From: Caballeronia sp. INDeC2
Lineage (GTDB): Bacteria; Pseudomonadota; Gammaproteobacteria; Burkholderiales; Burkholderiaceae
Assembly (NCBI RefSeq): GCF_023631325.1
Contig: NZ_JALQDG010000042.1
Location: forward strand, 62,001-126,000
Direction of reading: 5' to 3'
Length of the DNA: 64,000 nt
A program made the position numbers and the translations under genes. Shown piece by piece: positions 34,103 to 42,764 of this stretch (position 1 is the first letter of the stretch; each line of letters begins with the position of its first letter). The notes under the pieces are model-generated. The model was not told the DNA's origin. It made no database searches and was given only the letters and a program-made list of their open reading frames with translations.

Positions 34103-34978
34103 TCACCGCCCCTTCCAAGGCACGAGCCTTCGCTCCAGCGCGCGCATCCCGAAGTCGAATATCCACGCGATCGCCCCGATCAGCACGATGCCCATCACCA
34201 CGACATCGGTGCGCAGGAAGCTCGACGCATTGAGCACCATCTGCCCGAGCCCGGCGGTCGCGGCCACCATCTCGGCGGCGACGAGCGTCGTCCAGCCGAA
34301 GCCCACGGCGATGCGCAGGCCCGTCAGTATCTCGGGCAGCGCGGCGGGCAGCACGACGTGCCACACCACCTGCCGGAAGTTCGCGCCGAGCGACCACGCC
34401 GCGTTCACCTGCTCGGCGGTCGCGCTCTTCACGCCAGCCCGCGCGGCCATCGCGATCGGCGCGAAGCACGCGAGCCAGATCACGACGATCTTCGCGGTCT
34501 CGTCGATCCCGAAGTAGATGACGACGAGCGGCAGATAAGCGAGCGGCGGCAGCGGCCGATAGAACTCCAGCGGCGGATCGAGCAGGCCGCGCGCAATGCG
34601 GCTCACGCCCATCAGGATGCCGACCGGCACCGCGGTAACGACCGCCAGCGCGAACGCGCCGAACACGCGGATCGCGCTCCACAGCAGATGTTCGGAGAGC
34701 GGCAGGCCACCTTGCAGCCGTCCATGCCACGCATCGGCGAATGCCTGCCAGACGGCTTCCGGCGAAGGCAGAAAGAGCGGCGGCAGCCAGTGAAAATGCG
34801 TCGCGGCCCACCAGAGCGCCGCGAGCGTGGCCACGCACAGCGCGCTCGGCAGCGCGGTCGGGCCCGCGCCCGGCATGCCGCGATAGCGCGCGCGCCGCTT
34901 CGCGCGGGCGGCGGGCCGTGTGGTCTGCGGCGTCGTAGCGGAGCGCGGCAGCGGGACATCCTGAGCGGGCTGAGTCAC
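34103..34978 (-). CDS. tauC: Taurine/sulfonate ABC transporter permease
   Basis: A 291-residue inner-membrane permease, third gene of a tauABC-type operon. The start is a GTG overlapping the TGA of the ATPase (GTGA). About six spans follow a basic leader. The coupling region PPLEFYRPLPPLAYLPLVVI and ...SLGANFRQ...LPEILTGLRIA is nearly the same as in the permease at 497-1402. The upstream frame stays open into the ATPase gene but is only shadow. Confidence 0.92.
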   Translation of the reverse strand: MTQPAQDVPLPRSATTPQTTRPAARAKRRARYRGMPGAGPTALPSALCVATLAALWWAATHFHWLPPLFLPSPEAVWQAFADAWHGRLQGGLPLSEHLLWSAIRVFGAFALAVVTAVPVGILMGVSRIARGLLDPPLEFYRPLPPLAYLPLVVIYFGIDETAKIVVIWLACFAPIAMAARAGVKSATAEQVNAAWSLGANFRQVVWHVVLPAALPEILTGLRIAVGFGWTTLVAAEMVAATAGLGQMVLNASSFLRTDVVVMGIVLIGAIAWIFDFGMRALERRLVPWKGR

Positions 34979-35754
34979 GCCGCCTCCGTGTCGGTGCGGT
35001 GCAAGCGGCGCGTCAGCCGCTCGCGCCACTCGATGAACGCCGGCGACGATTTCACGGCGCGCGCATCGCGGTTGCGAATGTAGTCGCGCGAGAACGGCAG
35101 CTCGTGCACTTCCTCGATGCGCCCCGGGCCGGGCGTCATCAGCACGAGGCGCGTCGCCAGAAAAAGCGCTTCCTCCACGCTGTGCGTGATGAAGAACACC
35201 GTCTTGCCGGTGCGCGCCCACACGTCGAGCACCAGCTCCTGTATGTTTTCGCGCGTGAGGGCGTCGAGCGCGCCCATCGGTTCGTCCATCAGCAGCACTT
35301 CGGGATCGCTCGCGAGCGCGCGCGCTATGCCGACACGTTGCTGCATGCCGCCCGAAAGCGCGTAGATCTTCGCCTGTTCGTGCTGCGCGAGGCCGACGAG
35401 CGCGAGCGTGCGGCGCGCGATCTCGCGGCGCTCATCGCGCTTCACGCCGCGAAAGCGCAGGCCGAGCGCCACGTTGTCGATGACATTGAGCCACGGCATC
35501 AGCGCATGTTTCTGGAACACGACGCCGCGTTCCGCGCCGGGCCCGGCGATCGGCTCGCCATTGAGCGATGCCTCGCCTTCCGTCGGCTCCAGAAAGCCGG
35601 CGAGGCAATTCAGCAGCGTGGTCTTGCCGCAGCCCGATGCGCCGAGCGCCACCACGAACTCGCCGCTGCCGATCTGCAAGTCGACGCCCTTCAACGCGGG
35701 CGTGTGCGCGCCGTCGTACGTGACGCCGAGATTGCGGATGGCAAGCGATGTCAT
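34975..35754 (-). CDS. tauB: Taurine/sulfonate ABC transporter ATP-binding protein
   Basis: A 259-residue ATPase. Walker A GASGCGKTT at residues 38-46, signature LSGGM at 133-137, Walker B VLLMDEPMGALD at about 153-164, and H-loop FFITHSVEEA are complete. The ATG overlaps the binding-protein stop (ATGA) and the stop overlaps the permease GTG, so the three genes are translationally coupled. The adjoining frames read through without stops, but only this part is family-like. Confidence 0.94.
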   Translation of the reverse strand: MTSLAIRNLGVTYDGAHTPALKGVDLQIGSGEFVVALGASGCGKTTLLNCLAGFLEPTEGEASLNGEPIAGPGAERGVVFQKHALMPWLNVIDNVALGLRFRGVKRDERREIARRTLALVGLAQHEQAKIYALSGGMQQRVGIARALASDPEVLLMDEPMGALDALTRENIQELVLDVWARTGKTVFFITHSVEEALFLATRLVLMTPGPGRIEEVHELPFSRDYIRNRDARAVKSSPAFIEWRERLTRRLHRTDTEAA

Positions 35755-36782
35755 TTCGCGGCCTGCTGCGCGAAGCGCGGATCGACGCCCGTGGAGTAAT
35801 CCGCGAGCACGTTCTGGATCGTGCCCTGCTGCTTGAGGAACTGCGCGGTGGCGGCGAGCGATTTCGCCGCGCCGGACTGCTGCCCGCCGCCGAGCCACGT
35901 CGGCGAAGCCTGCTCGCCCGCGCTCGGGAACGCGTAGAGCGCGAGACTCGCGGGCACGTCGGCGGCGTTCGCGCCGGATTCCTGCGCGACCGCCTGCACC
36001 TGTTTCGATGCGGCGGTCCAGTCGGCCTTGTGGTCGCGGTATTGCGCATCGGTATCGGCGAGCACCTTGACGAGTCCGTTCAGGAACGCGGGATTGTCCT
36101 GCGCGAACTTGCGCGATGCGACGAAGCCGTCGAACGTCGCCTTGCCCGATTCCTTCGCTACTTCGCCCGACGTAATCAGCACCTTGCCGCTCTGCTTGGC
36201 CTTCGCAAGCACCGGGTCCCAGATGTAAGTCGCGTCGATGTTGCCGCGCTCCCACGCCGCCGCGACTTCGGGCGGACGCAGATTGACGATCTTGACCGTC
36301 GACGGATCGATGCCCGCCTGCTGCAACGCGACGAGCGCATGAAAATGCGACGTCGACACATACGGCACGCCGAGCGTCTTGCCCTTCAGATCGGCGAGCT
36401 TGCTCACGCCCGAGCCGTTGCGCGCGACGAGCGCTTCGGCATCGTTGATGTTGTCGAGAATCCAGAAGAGCGACAGATCGACGCCTTGCGAGAGTCCCGC
36501 CGCGATCGGACTGGAGCCCGCTTCGCCCACTTGTATGGAACCGGACGCGAGCGCGCGAATCACGTCCGCGCCGCTGCCGAGCTTGCGATACGTGACCTTG
36601 TATCCCGTCGCCTTCTCGACGGCTCCGCTCGCCTGCGCATAGCGCCACGGCACCACCATGTCCTGATAGCCGATGACCACCTCGCGCGTGTCGGCCCTGG
36701 CGTGAACGGGCGCGAGAACGACGGCGAGCATGAGGGAAGCGGCGCCGGCGATCAGTGTGCGGCGATGAATCGTATGTTTCAT
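35751..36782 (-). CDS. tauA: Taurine ABC transporter substrate-binding protein
   Basis: A 343-residue periplasmic protein with a signal peptide (MKHTIHRRTLIAGAASLMLA, cleavage near HARA). TREVVIGYQDMVVPWRYAQA, GAVEKATGYKVTYRKLGSGADV and the ERGNIDATYIWDPVLAKAKQSG block match TauA, the taurine-binding family, more than SsuA. It is divergent from the flavin monooxygenase at 36986 with a shared 203-bp region holding a dyad. No tauD dioxygenase is in the window, so the import may feed the adjacent monooxygenases or an enzyme elsewhere. Confidence 0.93.
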   Translation of the reverse strand: MKHTIHRRTLIAGAASLMLAVVLAPVHARADTREVVIGYQDMVVPWRYAQASGAVEKATGYKVTYRKLGSGADVIRALASGSIQVGEAGSSPIAAGLSQGVDLSLFWILDNINDAEALVARNGSGVSKLADLKGKTLGVPYVSTSHFHALVALQQAGIDPSTVKIVNLRPPEVAAAWERGNIDATYIWDPVLAKAKQSGKVLITSGEVAKESGKATFDGFVASRKFAQDNPAFLNGLVKVLADTDAQYRDHKADWTAASKQVQAVAQESGANAADVPASLALYAFPSAGEQASPTWLGGGQQSGAAKSLAATAQFLKQQGTIQNVLADYSTGVDPRFAQQAAK

Positions 36783-36839
36783 GGAGCGAACGGAGTGGTG
36801 TGGTGAAGCCTTCGACTATAGGCACTTCGCATGCCGCGG

Positions 36840-36860
36840 CTACGAATCATTTATGCGTAG
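36840..36860. promoter_or_regulatory. Dyad in the tauA / monooxygenase divergent region
   Basis: CTACGAATCATTTATGCGTAG has perfect CTACG/CGTAG arms and further matched inner bases (ATn...nAT). A -10-like TATAGT toward tauA lies just downstream on the minus strand. It is a candidate site for a LysR-type sulfur regulator (CysB or SsuR class); this assignment is inference. Confidence 0.42.
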
Positions 36861-36985
36861 CAAATGACGCGGCGCGTGCTTCGCATATACGGCCGGTCGA
36901 ACTGCGCGCGGTCATTTTCATTCCAGCGCGATTTTTCAAGTTGCAGTAACTTGGCGCGATCCGCCACTCGTTCATCATCGACGCG

Positions 36986-38329
36986 ATGCCACAGACCCGA
37001 CAGCTCCACCTCGGCGCGTTCATGCGGCCGGTCAGCTTGCATACCGGCGCATGGCGTTTTCCGGGCGCCTGGCCCGACGCCAATTTCAATTTCAAACATC
37101 TCAAGCGATTCGTGCAGACGCTCGAAAGCGCCTGCTTCGATGCGTTCTTCATGGCAGATCACCTCGCCGTGCTCAACATGCCCGTCGATGCGTTGAAGCG
37201 CAGCCACACCGCGACCTCGTTCGAGCCGTTCACGCTGCTTTCCGCGCTCGCTTCCGTGACCGAACGCATCGGCTTGATCGCGACGGCGTCGACGACGTTC
37301 GACGAGCCGTATCACATCGCGCGGCGCTTTGCGTCGCTCGATCATCTGAGCGATGGACGCGCGGGCTGGAACCTCGTCACCACGTCGAATCCCGACGCCG
37401 CGCGCAATTTCGGCCGCGACGAACACATGGAGCACGACGAGCGCTATCGCCGTGCGCACGAGTTCTACGATGTCGTCACGGGCCTCTGGGACAGTTGGGC
37501 CGACGACGCCTTCGTGCGCGACACCGAGAGCGGCCTCTTCTTCGATCCCGACAAGCTGCACGTGCTCGATCACAAGGGCGCGTATCTGTCGGTGCGAGGG
37601 CCGTTGAACATCGCGCGGCCGGTGCAGGGATGGCCGGTCGTGGTGCAGGCGGGATCGTCGGAAGCGGGCAGGCAGCTTGCCGCCGAAACCGCCGATGCGG
37701 TCTTCACCGCGCAGCCGAATCTCGCGGCAGGCAAGCGCTTCTATGCCGATGTCAAAGGCCGCATGGAACGCGCCGGTCGCGCGCGGGATCATCTGAAGAT
37801 TCTGCCGGGCGCGTTCGTCGTGGTCGGCGACTCGCGCGAAGAGGCGCGGGAGAAGCGGGCATTGCTCGATACCTTCGTGCACGACGACAGCGGCTTCGCG
37901 TCGCTATCGATCGCGCTCGGTCACGATGTCTCGTCGTTCGATCCGGATGGTCCCCTGCCCGAGATTCCCGAGACCAACGCGAGCAGGAGCGCGCGCGAAC
38001 GCGTGGTCGAAATGGCGCGCGCCGAAGGGCTGACGGTGCGTCAACTGGCGCAGCGCGTCGGCGGCTATTCCGGTTTGCAGATGGTCGGGACCGCGACGGA
38101 TATCGCGGATGAGATGGAGCAGTGGCTCGCCGAGGAAGGCAGCGACGGATTCAACGTGATGTTTCCGTATCTGCCCGCGGGACTCGATGATTTCGTCACC
38201 AAGGTCGTGCCCGAGTTGCAGCGGCGCGGCATCTTCCGGCGGGCCTACGAAGGGGCGACGTTGCGTGAGCATCTCGGCTTGCCGAGGCCCGGCAACCGCT
38301 TCTTCGAGCGTCGATCGCAAGAGGGATAA
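36986..38329 (+). CDS. FMNH2-dependent monooxygenase, NtaA/SnaA/DszA family
   Basis: A 447-residue luciferase-like flavin monooxygenase. Its start RQLHLGAFMRPVSLHTGAWR is typical of the NtaA/DszA subgroup, as are RFASLDHLSDGRAGWNLVTT, VQAGSSEAGRQLAAE and the C-terminal GIFRRAYEGATLREHLGLPRP. Members split aromatic or aliphatic sulfones, nitrilotriacetate or dimethyl sulfide with reduced flavin supplied by a separate reductase. The gene is divergent from tauABC and followed by an FMN reductase gene on the other strand. The substrate is unknown; sulfur context suggests a sulfone or sulfide. Confidence 0.93.
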   Translation: MPQTRQLHLGAFMRPVSLHTGAWRFPGAWPDANFNFKHLKRFVQTLESACFDAFFMADHLAVLNMPVDALKRSHTATSFEPFTLLSALASVTERIGLIATASTTFDEPYHIARRFASLDHLSDGRAGWNLVTTSNPDAARNFGRDEHMEHDERYRRAHEFYDVVTGLWDSWADDAFVRDTESGLFFDPDKLHVLDHKGAYLSVRGPLNIARPVQGWPVVVQAGSSEAGRQLAAETADAVFTAQPNLAAGKRFYADVKGRMERAGRARDHLKILPGAFVVVGDSREEAREKRALLDTFVHDDSGFASLSIALGHDVSSFDPDGPLPEIPETNASRSARERVVEMARAEGLTVRQLAQRVGGYSGLQMVGTATDIADEMEQWLAEEGSDGFNVMFPYLPAGLDDFVTKVVPELQRRGIFRRAYEGATLREHLGLPRPGNRFFERRSQEG

Positions 38330-38359
38330 GTCACACGCGAAGCGCGGGCGCAGTACGAC

Positions 38360-38998
38360 TCAACGCTGCACGAGCGCGACTTCCCGCTGCACCGCATGCC
38401 ACGCATCCGGCCGATGCGAGCCGAACGCCAGCGCAAAGTTCGATGCCTGCTGTCCCACCGTGACGAGCTGCTCGACGACCTTCGGATCCGAACAGGTGTC
38501 CGCAGTCTCGAAGCGCGTTTCCAGCGTGTTGACCGCAGCGCCGAAGGGCGTCGGCCAGCCGCGCAGCGCGTGCACGATCGAGCGCAATGACGTCAGCACC
38601 GTGCCTGCGGCCTGCCATCCATACGCGGTGACGATGCTGCCCACCGCGCGGCCGTCGAGATAGGGACGCTCGTCGTCGCGCAGTTCTTCGAGCGTGTCGA
38701 GCGCGTTCTTGACTAACCCCGAGATGCCGCCGTGATAGCCCGGCGTCGCGATGACGAGGGCATCGGCGGCGCGCACGGCTTCGATCAATTCGCGCTGGGC
38801 GTCGGTCAGGTCGCGCGACTCGGGCGAATAGTGGGGCAGGCTGTACAGAAATGCGCCGCCGAAAAGACGCACGCGCGCACCGGCCGCTTCGGCGCCTTTC
38901 AGCGCGAAACCCAGCGCGCGTTCCGTCGACGATGCAGGACGTGTAGTACCGCCGATGCCGACCACGAGCGGCTGGCGAAATGTTTCGATACGGGACAA
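38360..38998 (-). CDS. NAD(P)H-dependent FMN reductase (SsuE/MsuE-like)
   Basis: A flavodoxin-fold reductase of about 212 residues supplying FMNH2 to two-component monooxygenases. The FMN phosphate loop GGTTRPASSTERAL is near the start; ATPGYHGGISGLVKNALD is the flavin-ring segment of the family. I choose a TTG start (complement 38996-38998) because GGAG lies 7 bp upstream; an ATG 13 codons outward is the alternative. It is convergent with the NtaA-type gene and lies downstream of the DszC-like gene. It is the only flavin reductase seen in the island, which has eight enzymes of the flavin-monooxygenase types. Confidence 0.9.
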   Translation of the reverse strand: MSRIETFRQPLVVGIGGTTRPASSTERALGFALKGAEAAGARVRLFGGAFLYSLPHYSPESRDLTDAQRELIEAVRAADALVIATPGYHGGISGLVKNALDTLEELRDDERPYLDGRAVGSIVTAYGWQAAGTVLTSLRSIVHALRGWPTPFGAAVNTLETRFETADTCSDPKVVEQLVTVGQQASNFALAFGSHRPDAWHAVQREVALVQR

Positions 38999-39154
38999 GA
39001 TGAACTCCGGACAAGGCGGGACGCCGGGCGGCCTCATTATTCAGCGGACGGCTAAGACCGACCATCATAGCCAGCCATGTCGAGAAGCGGAAAGCATGGA
39101 TTGAGCTAAGGTTATGCGCGAACGTGCATCGCACGGTGGCTCGCCGCTCGCCGC

Positions 39155-40327
39155 TCACGAATAGAACGAAGGCTTCGGAATTCGTCCGTTGAGCGCCCAG
39201 TCTCCCAGTTCGCGCACCTTATAGTCGATCGGATCGTGCAGCGTATGCACGCGCACGTTGCGCCAGAAGCGGTCGAGGCGCAATGCGGCCGTCGTCGAGC
39301 GCGCGCCCGTTACTTCGAACATGCGATGCGCGACCTCCAGCCCCGCGCGCGCCGCCGCGACCTTCGATGCCGCCACCGCGACAGCCGCTTCGCCACGCTC
39401 ATGTTCGGTGAGATCGAGCCCGCGCGACCAGGCCGTATCGAACGCCTGCATCGCGCGTTCGACGAGCAGCCGAGCGCCTTCGAGCGCAAGCCAGAAGTCG
39501 CCGTAATGCGCGAGCACGTAGGGATCGTCGGCGGGACGCTCGGCTGTCGATGCGATCCACGGTCGCGTCTGCGCGAGCGTCGCATCGCGCGCGGCCTGCA
39601 ATGCGCCTTCGCCGATACCCAGATAGATGTGACTCAGGATCGATTGCGCGAGCAGCGGCCGCAGCGTGGCGAACGGGCTGGAAAGCGGTCCGGGCTGAAG
39701 CAGCAGTTCGTCCGTGGCGATAGGCACGCGCTCGAACACCACCGTGCCGCTGTCGGTCTGACGCTGCCCCATGTTGTCCCAGTCGTCGAGCACGGCGATG
39801 CCCGCGCGATTCGTCGGCGTCACGCCGATGAGCAGACGCCCGTCGCCGTCGAAAGCGGATGCGAGCAGCTGATCCGAATCGCGCGCGCCGGAACAGAAGC
39901 TCTTGCGGCCGTCGAAGAGATAGCCGTTCGTATCGGGCAGGGCGCGCGTGCTCTTGTCGAGCGGATTGAGCGCATTGCCCCAGAACCAGCCTTGCGCGAC
40001 TGTATCGCCGAGCCAGCGTCGAATCTGAGTGTCGCTGCCGAACAGACGGATCGTCGCCAGTTGCAGATGATGGAACGCGAACAGATGCGCGAGCGAGCTA
40101 TCGACCTGCGCCATGCGCCGCACGACATCGAGTGTCGTCGACCAGTTCGCGCCGTCGCCGCCGAATTCCACCGGAATGGAAAGCCTGAGCAGGCCACTCT
40201 CGCGCAGCAGCTTGCGCTCGTGAAACGCCGTGCCGCCCGACTTGTCGCGCGCGGCGGCCGTCTTCGCCCATTCATGCAATACCGCGTTCAGCGGCTCGCG
40301 CCATGCGGCGTCTTCTGTACGACTCAT
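39155..40327 (-). CDS. DszC-like flavin-dependent monooxygenase, acyl-CoA dehydrogenase fold
   Basis: A 390-residue protein with the acyl-CoA dehydrogenase fold but of the DszC/SfnB monooxygenase branch. Its C-terminal RFWRNVRVHTLHDPIDYKVRELG is close to the DszC active-site segment, in which the HTLHDP histidines help flavin hydroperoxide formation. The usual acyl-CoA dehydrogenase Glu is absent. It probably oxidises a sulfide to sulfoxide and sulfone with reduced FMN. It lies upstream of the FMN reductase on the same strand (156 bp) and divergent from a MetQ-like gene. Confidence 0.88.
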   Translation of the reverse strand: MSRTEDAAWREPLNAVLHEWAKTAAARDKSGGTAFHERKLLRESGLLRLSIPVEFGGDGANWSTTLDVVRRMAQVDSSLAHLFAFHHLQLATIRLFGSDTQIRRWLGDTVAQGWFWGNALNPLDKSTRALPDTNGYLFDGRKSFCSGARDSDQLLASAFDGDGRLLIGVTPTNRAGIAVLDDWDNMGQRQTDSGTVVFERVPIATDELLLQPGPLSSPFATLRPLLAQSILSHIYLGIGEGALQAARDATLAQTRPWIASTAERPADDPYVLAHYGDFWLALEGARLLVERAMQAFDTAWSRGLDLTEHERGEAAVAVAASKVAAARAGLEVAHRMFEVTGARSTTAALRLDRFWRNVRVHTLHDPIDYKVRELGDWALNGRIPKPSFYS

Positions 40328-40491
40328 TGCGCTCTCTCCTGATCGTGGATCGTGATGGTTTCACCGATGCAGAAAACCATAGATAGATTCGTTGGTTGGG
40401 CTTTTCGAGGCTCGTTTGTAAGCTTGTGGCGCATCATCGACGACCACTGCTTCGCGCCCATCGAAGGCGCGAGGCGCAAGAGGAGAGCCCT

Positions 40492-41304
40492 ATGAAAAAG
40501 TTTCGCCGATCGCGAGCCAGCGTGCTCGTCATCGCGTTGAGCGCCGTGCTTGCATCGCATGCCTTCGCCGCCGATCCGAACAAGCCGGAGATCCGTTTCG
40601 GCGCGACGGCCGGCCCGTACTCGGACCAGATTCGCTACGGTATCAAGCCGCAGCTCGAGAAGGAAGGTTACAAGGTGACGATCGTCGAGTTCAGCGACTA
40701 TGTTCAGCCGAATCTCGCGCTCGCCGACGGCGCGCTCGACGCCAATGCGTTTCAGAACGAGGTTTATCTCAAGCGGTTTTCGGACGATCACAAGCTCGCG
40801 CTGTCGGAGCTCGTGAAGGTGCCGACAGCGCCCATCGGTCTCTATAGCCGCAAGCACAAGCGCCTCGACGAGTTGAAGGACGGCGCGACCGTGTCTCTGC
40901 CGAACGACGTCACCAATCAGGCGCGCGCGATCATCCTGCTGCAGCAGCTCGGCTGGGTGACGCTCAAGCAGGGCATCGATCCGGTGAAGTCGTCGGAGCG
41001 CGATATCGCTTCGAATCCGCACAAGATCAAACTCGTGCCGCTGGAAGCCGCGCAACTGCCGCGCTCGCTGGATGACGTCGACTATGCGTTCGTCAACGGC
41101 AACTTCGCGCTCGCGTCTGGACTGAAGCTCGACGAAGCGTTGCTGCTCGAAAAGATTCCGCCGTACTACCTGAATCTCGTCGCGGTGCGCACCGCCGATC
41201 TGAACAAGCCCTACGTGACGGACATCGCGAATGCGTATAAATCGGCTGCGTTCGGGCGCGTGATCGATCAGCGCTTCGCCGGATTCTCGAAACCGTCGAA
41301 CTGA
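40492..41304 (+). CDS. MetQ/NlpA-family substrate-binding protein
   Basis: A 270-residue binding protein with signal peptide SVLVIALSAVLASHAFAA. KPEIRFGATAGPYSDQI, GYKVTIVEFSDYVQPNLAL and DANAFQNEVYL are diagnostic for the NlpA (methionine-binding) family. There is no lipobox, so it should be soluble in the periplasm. AGGAGA lies 6 bp before the ATG. No MetN ATPase or MetI permease is adjacent, so it is an orphan component. Ligands of the family include D/L-methionine and its derivatives. Confidence 0.92.
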   Translation: MKKFRRSRASVLVIALSAVLASHAFAADPNKPEIRFGATAGPYSDQIRYGIKPQLEKEGYKVTIVEFSDYVQPNLALADGALDANAFQNEVYLKRFSDDHKLALSELVKVPTAPIGLYSRKHKRLDELKDGATVSLPNDVTNQARAIILLQQLGWVTLKQGIDPVKSSERDIASNPHKIKLVPLEAAQLPRSLDDVDYAFVNGNFALASGLKLDEALLLEKIPPYYLNLVAVRTADLNKPYVTDIANAYKSAAFGRVIDQRFAGFSKPSN

Positions 41305-41311
41305 TGCGGGC

Positions 41312-41334
41312 GGCCGCGGTCTTGCGCCGCGGCC
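41312..41334. terminator. GC-rich hairpin between convergent genes
   Basis: GGCCGCGG and CCGCGGCC form a perfect 8-bp stem around 7 bases between metQ-like (plus) and NtaA-type (minus) genes. No U-tract on either strand, so it is a weak bidirectional terminator candidate. Confidence 0.4.
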
Positions 41335-41351
41335 CGAATTCGCACGGCGCT

Positions 41352-42746
41352 TCACGAACGAGCGGGCGTTACATCCGATAGATCGCGAAAGCCCGCGCCC
41401 GTGTGACGCTGCCCGAGCCGCGCGCCGTCGCCGAATAGCTTTTCGCGCAGCGTGCCTTCTGCATACGCCGTCTTGTAGATGCCGCGCGTCTGCAACTCGG
41501 GAACGACGAGATCGATGAAATCCTCGTAGCTTTCCGGCGTCACCGTGCGCGAGAGGTTGAAGCCGTCGATGCCCGCTTCATCGACCCACGATTGCAGCGC
41601 GTCGGCCACTTGCACCGGATCGCCGACGATGGTCGTATAGCGTCCGCCCAGTTGCATTTGTTCGAGCAGATGCCGAACGGTGACGCCGCGCTTACCGTCA
41701 GTCGCGCGCTGCACCGACGATTCGATGCCGCGCCCCTTGTGGCCGCCCGGCGGGGCGATCTCGTCATCGGGCGCGTAGGTCGAATAGTCGATGCCGCTGC
41801 CCGCCGCGAAGTGCGCCAATCCCGCTTCCGGACTCGCATACCGCGCGTATTCGGCGAACTTCTCTTCGGCCTCGCGTTGCGTGCGTCCGACCACGACCGT
41901 GATGCCCATGAGGATCTTCAAATCGCTGGCGTCGCGTCCGGCCGCAACCGCCTGCGCGCGCAACGCATCGACGAGCTTGCGCGTGCCTTCCTTGCTCTGG
42001 CTCGACACGAACACGCATTCGGCATGACGCACGGCGAACGCTTGCCCGCGCCCCGACGATCCCGCCTGGAACAGCACCGGCGTGCGCTGCGGCGAAGGCT
42101 CGCACAGGTGATAGCCTTCGACGTCGTAATAGCGTCCGCGATGCCGCACCTTGCGGACCTTCGCGGGATCGGCGAACACGCGGCCTTCGCGATCGCGCCG
42201 CACGGCGTCGTCCTGCCAGCTTCCTTCCCACAACTGGTAGAGCACGTCGAGATATTCGTCGGCGCGATCGTAGCGTTCGTCGTGCGCAATCATCTCGGTG
42301 CCGCCCATCGCGCGCGCGGCGCTGTCGAGATAGCCCGTCACGATGTTCCAGCCAATGCGCCCATCGGTCAGATGATCGAGCGTGGAAAAGCGCCGCGCGA
42401 GCAGATAGGGCGCTTCATACGTGAGATTCACCGTGATGCCGAAGCCGAGATGCTGCGTGGCGGCGGCCATCGCGGAGACGAGCATCATCGGATCGTTGAC
42501 GGGCAATTGCACCGATTCCTTCAGCGTGACATCGACCGATTGGCCATAAACGTCGTACACGCCGACGATATCCGCGATGAACAGCCCGTCGAACAGACCG
42601 CGTTCGAGCAGCTTCGCGAGGTCGGTCCAGTAAGACAGCTTCCGATAGTCGGTCGAACGATCGCGCGGATGGGTCCACAGGCCATGATTGATATGGCCGA
42701 CGCAGTTCATGTTGAACGCGTTCAGGATGATTTGCTTCTTGCTCAT
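41352..42746 (-). CDS. FMNH2-dependent monooxygenase, NtaA/SnaA/DszA family, second copy
   Basis: A 464-residue family member, clearly different from those at 36986 and 55918. It starts KKQIILNAFNMNCVGHINHG, the DszA/SnaA type start with the MNCVGH block, and has RFSTLDHLTDGRIGWNIVTG, VLFQAGSSGRGQAFA and GIYKTAYAEGTLREKLFG. The MNCVGHxxHG start is shared with DszA-type sulfone and dimethyl sulfide monooxygenases. Its gene is 18 bp downstream of a DszC/SfnB-like gene, so the two would be a linked oxidation pair, as DszC and DszA are in dibenzothiophene use. Substrate unknown. Confidence 0.92.
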   Translation of the reverse strand: MSKKQIILNAFNMNCVGHINHGLWTHPRDRSTDYRKLSYWTDLAKLLERGLFDGLFIADIVGVYDVYGQSVDVTLKESVQLPVNDPMMLVSAMAAATQHLGFGITVNLTYEAPYLLARRFSTLDHLTDGRIGWNIVTGYLDSAARAMGGTEMIAHDERYDRADEYLDVLYQLWEGSWQDDAVRRDREGRVFADPAKVRKVRHRGRYYDVEGYHLCEPSPQRTPVLFQAGSSGRGQAFAVRHAECVFVSSQSKEGTRKLVDALRAQAVAAGRDASDLKILMGITVVVGRTQREAEEKFAEYARYASPEAGLAHFAAGSGIDYSTYAPDDEIAPPGGHKGRGIESSVQRATDGKRGVTVRHLLEQMQLGGRYTTIVGDPVQVADALQSWVDEAGIDGFNLSRTVTPESYEDFIDLVVPELQTRGIYKTAYAEGTLREKLFGDGARLGQRHTGAGFRDLSDVTPARS

Positions 42747-42764
42747 GAAAGGGACCAGTGAGAA

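Noticed and set aside
34975..36825. A 616-codon open frame spanning tauA and tauB on the minus strand
   Set aside because: Only the part from 35754 downward is family-like; the rest is an out-of-frame reading of tauA caused by high GC.
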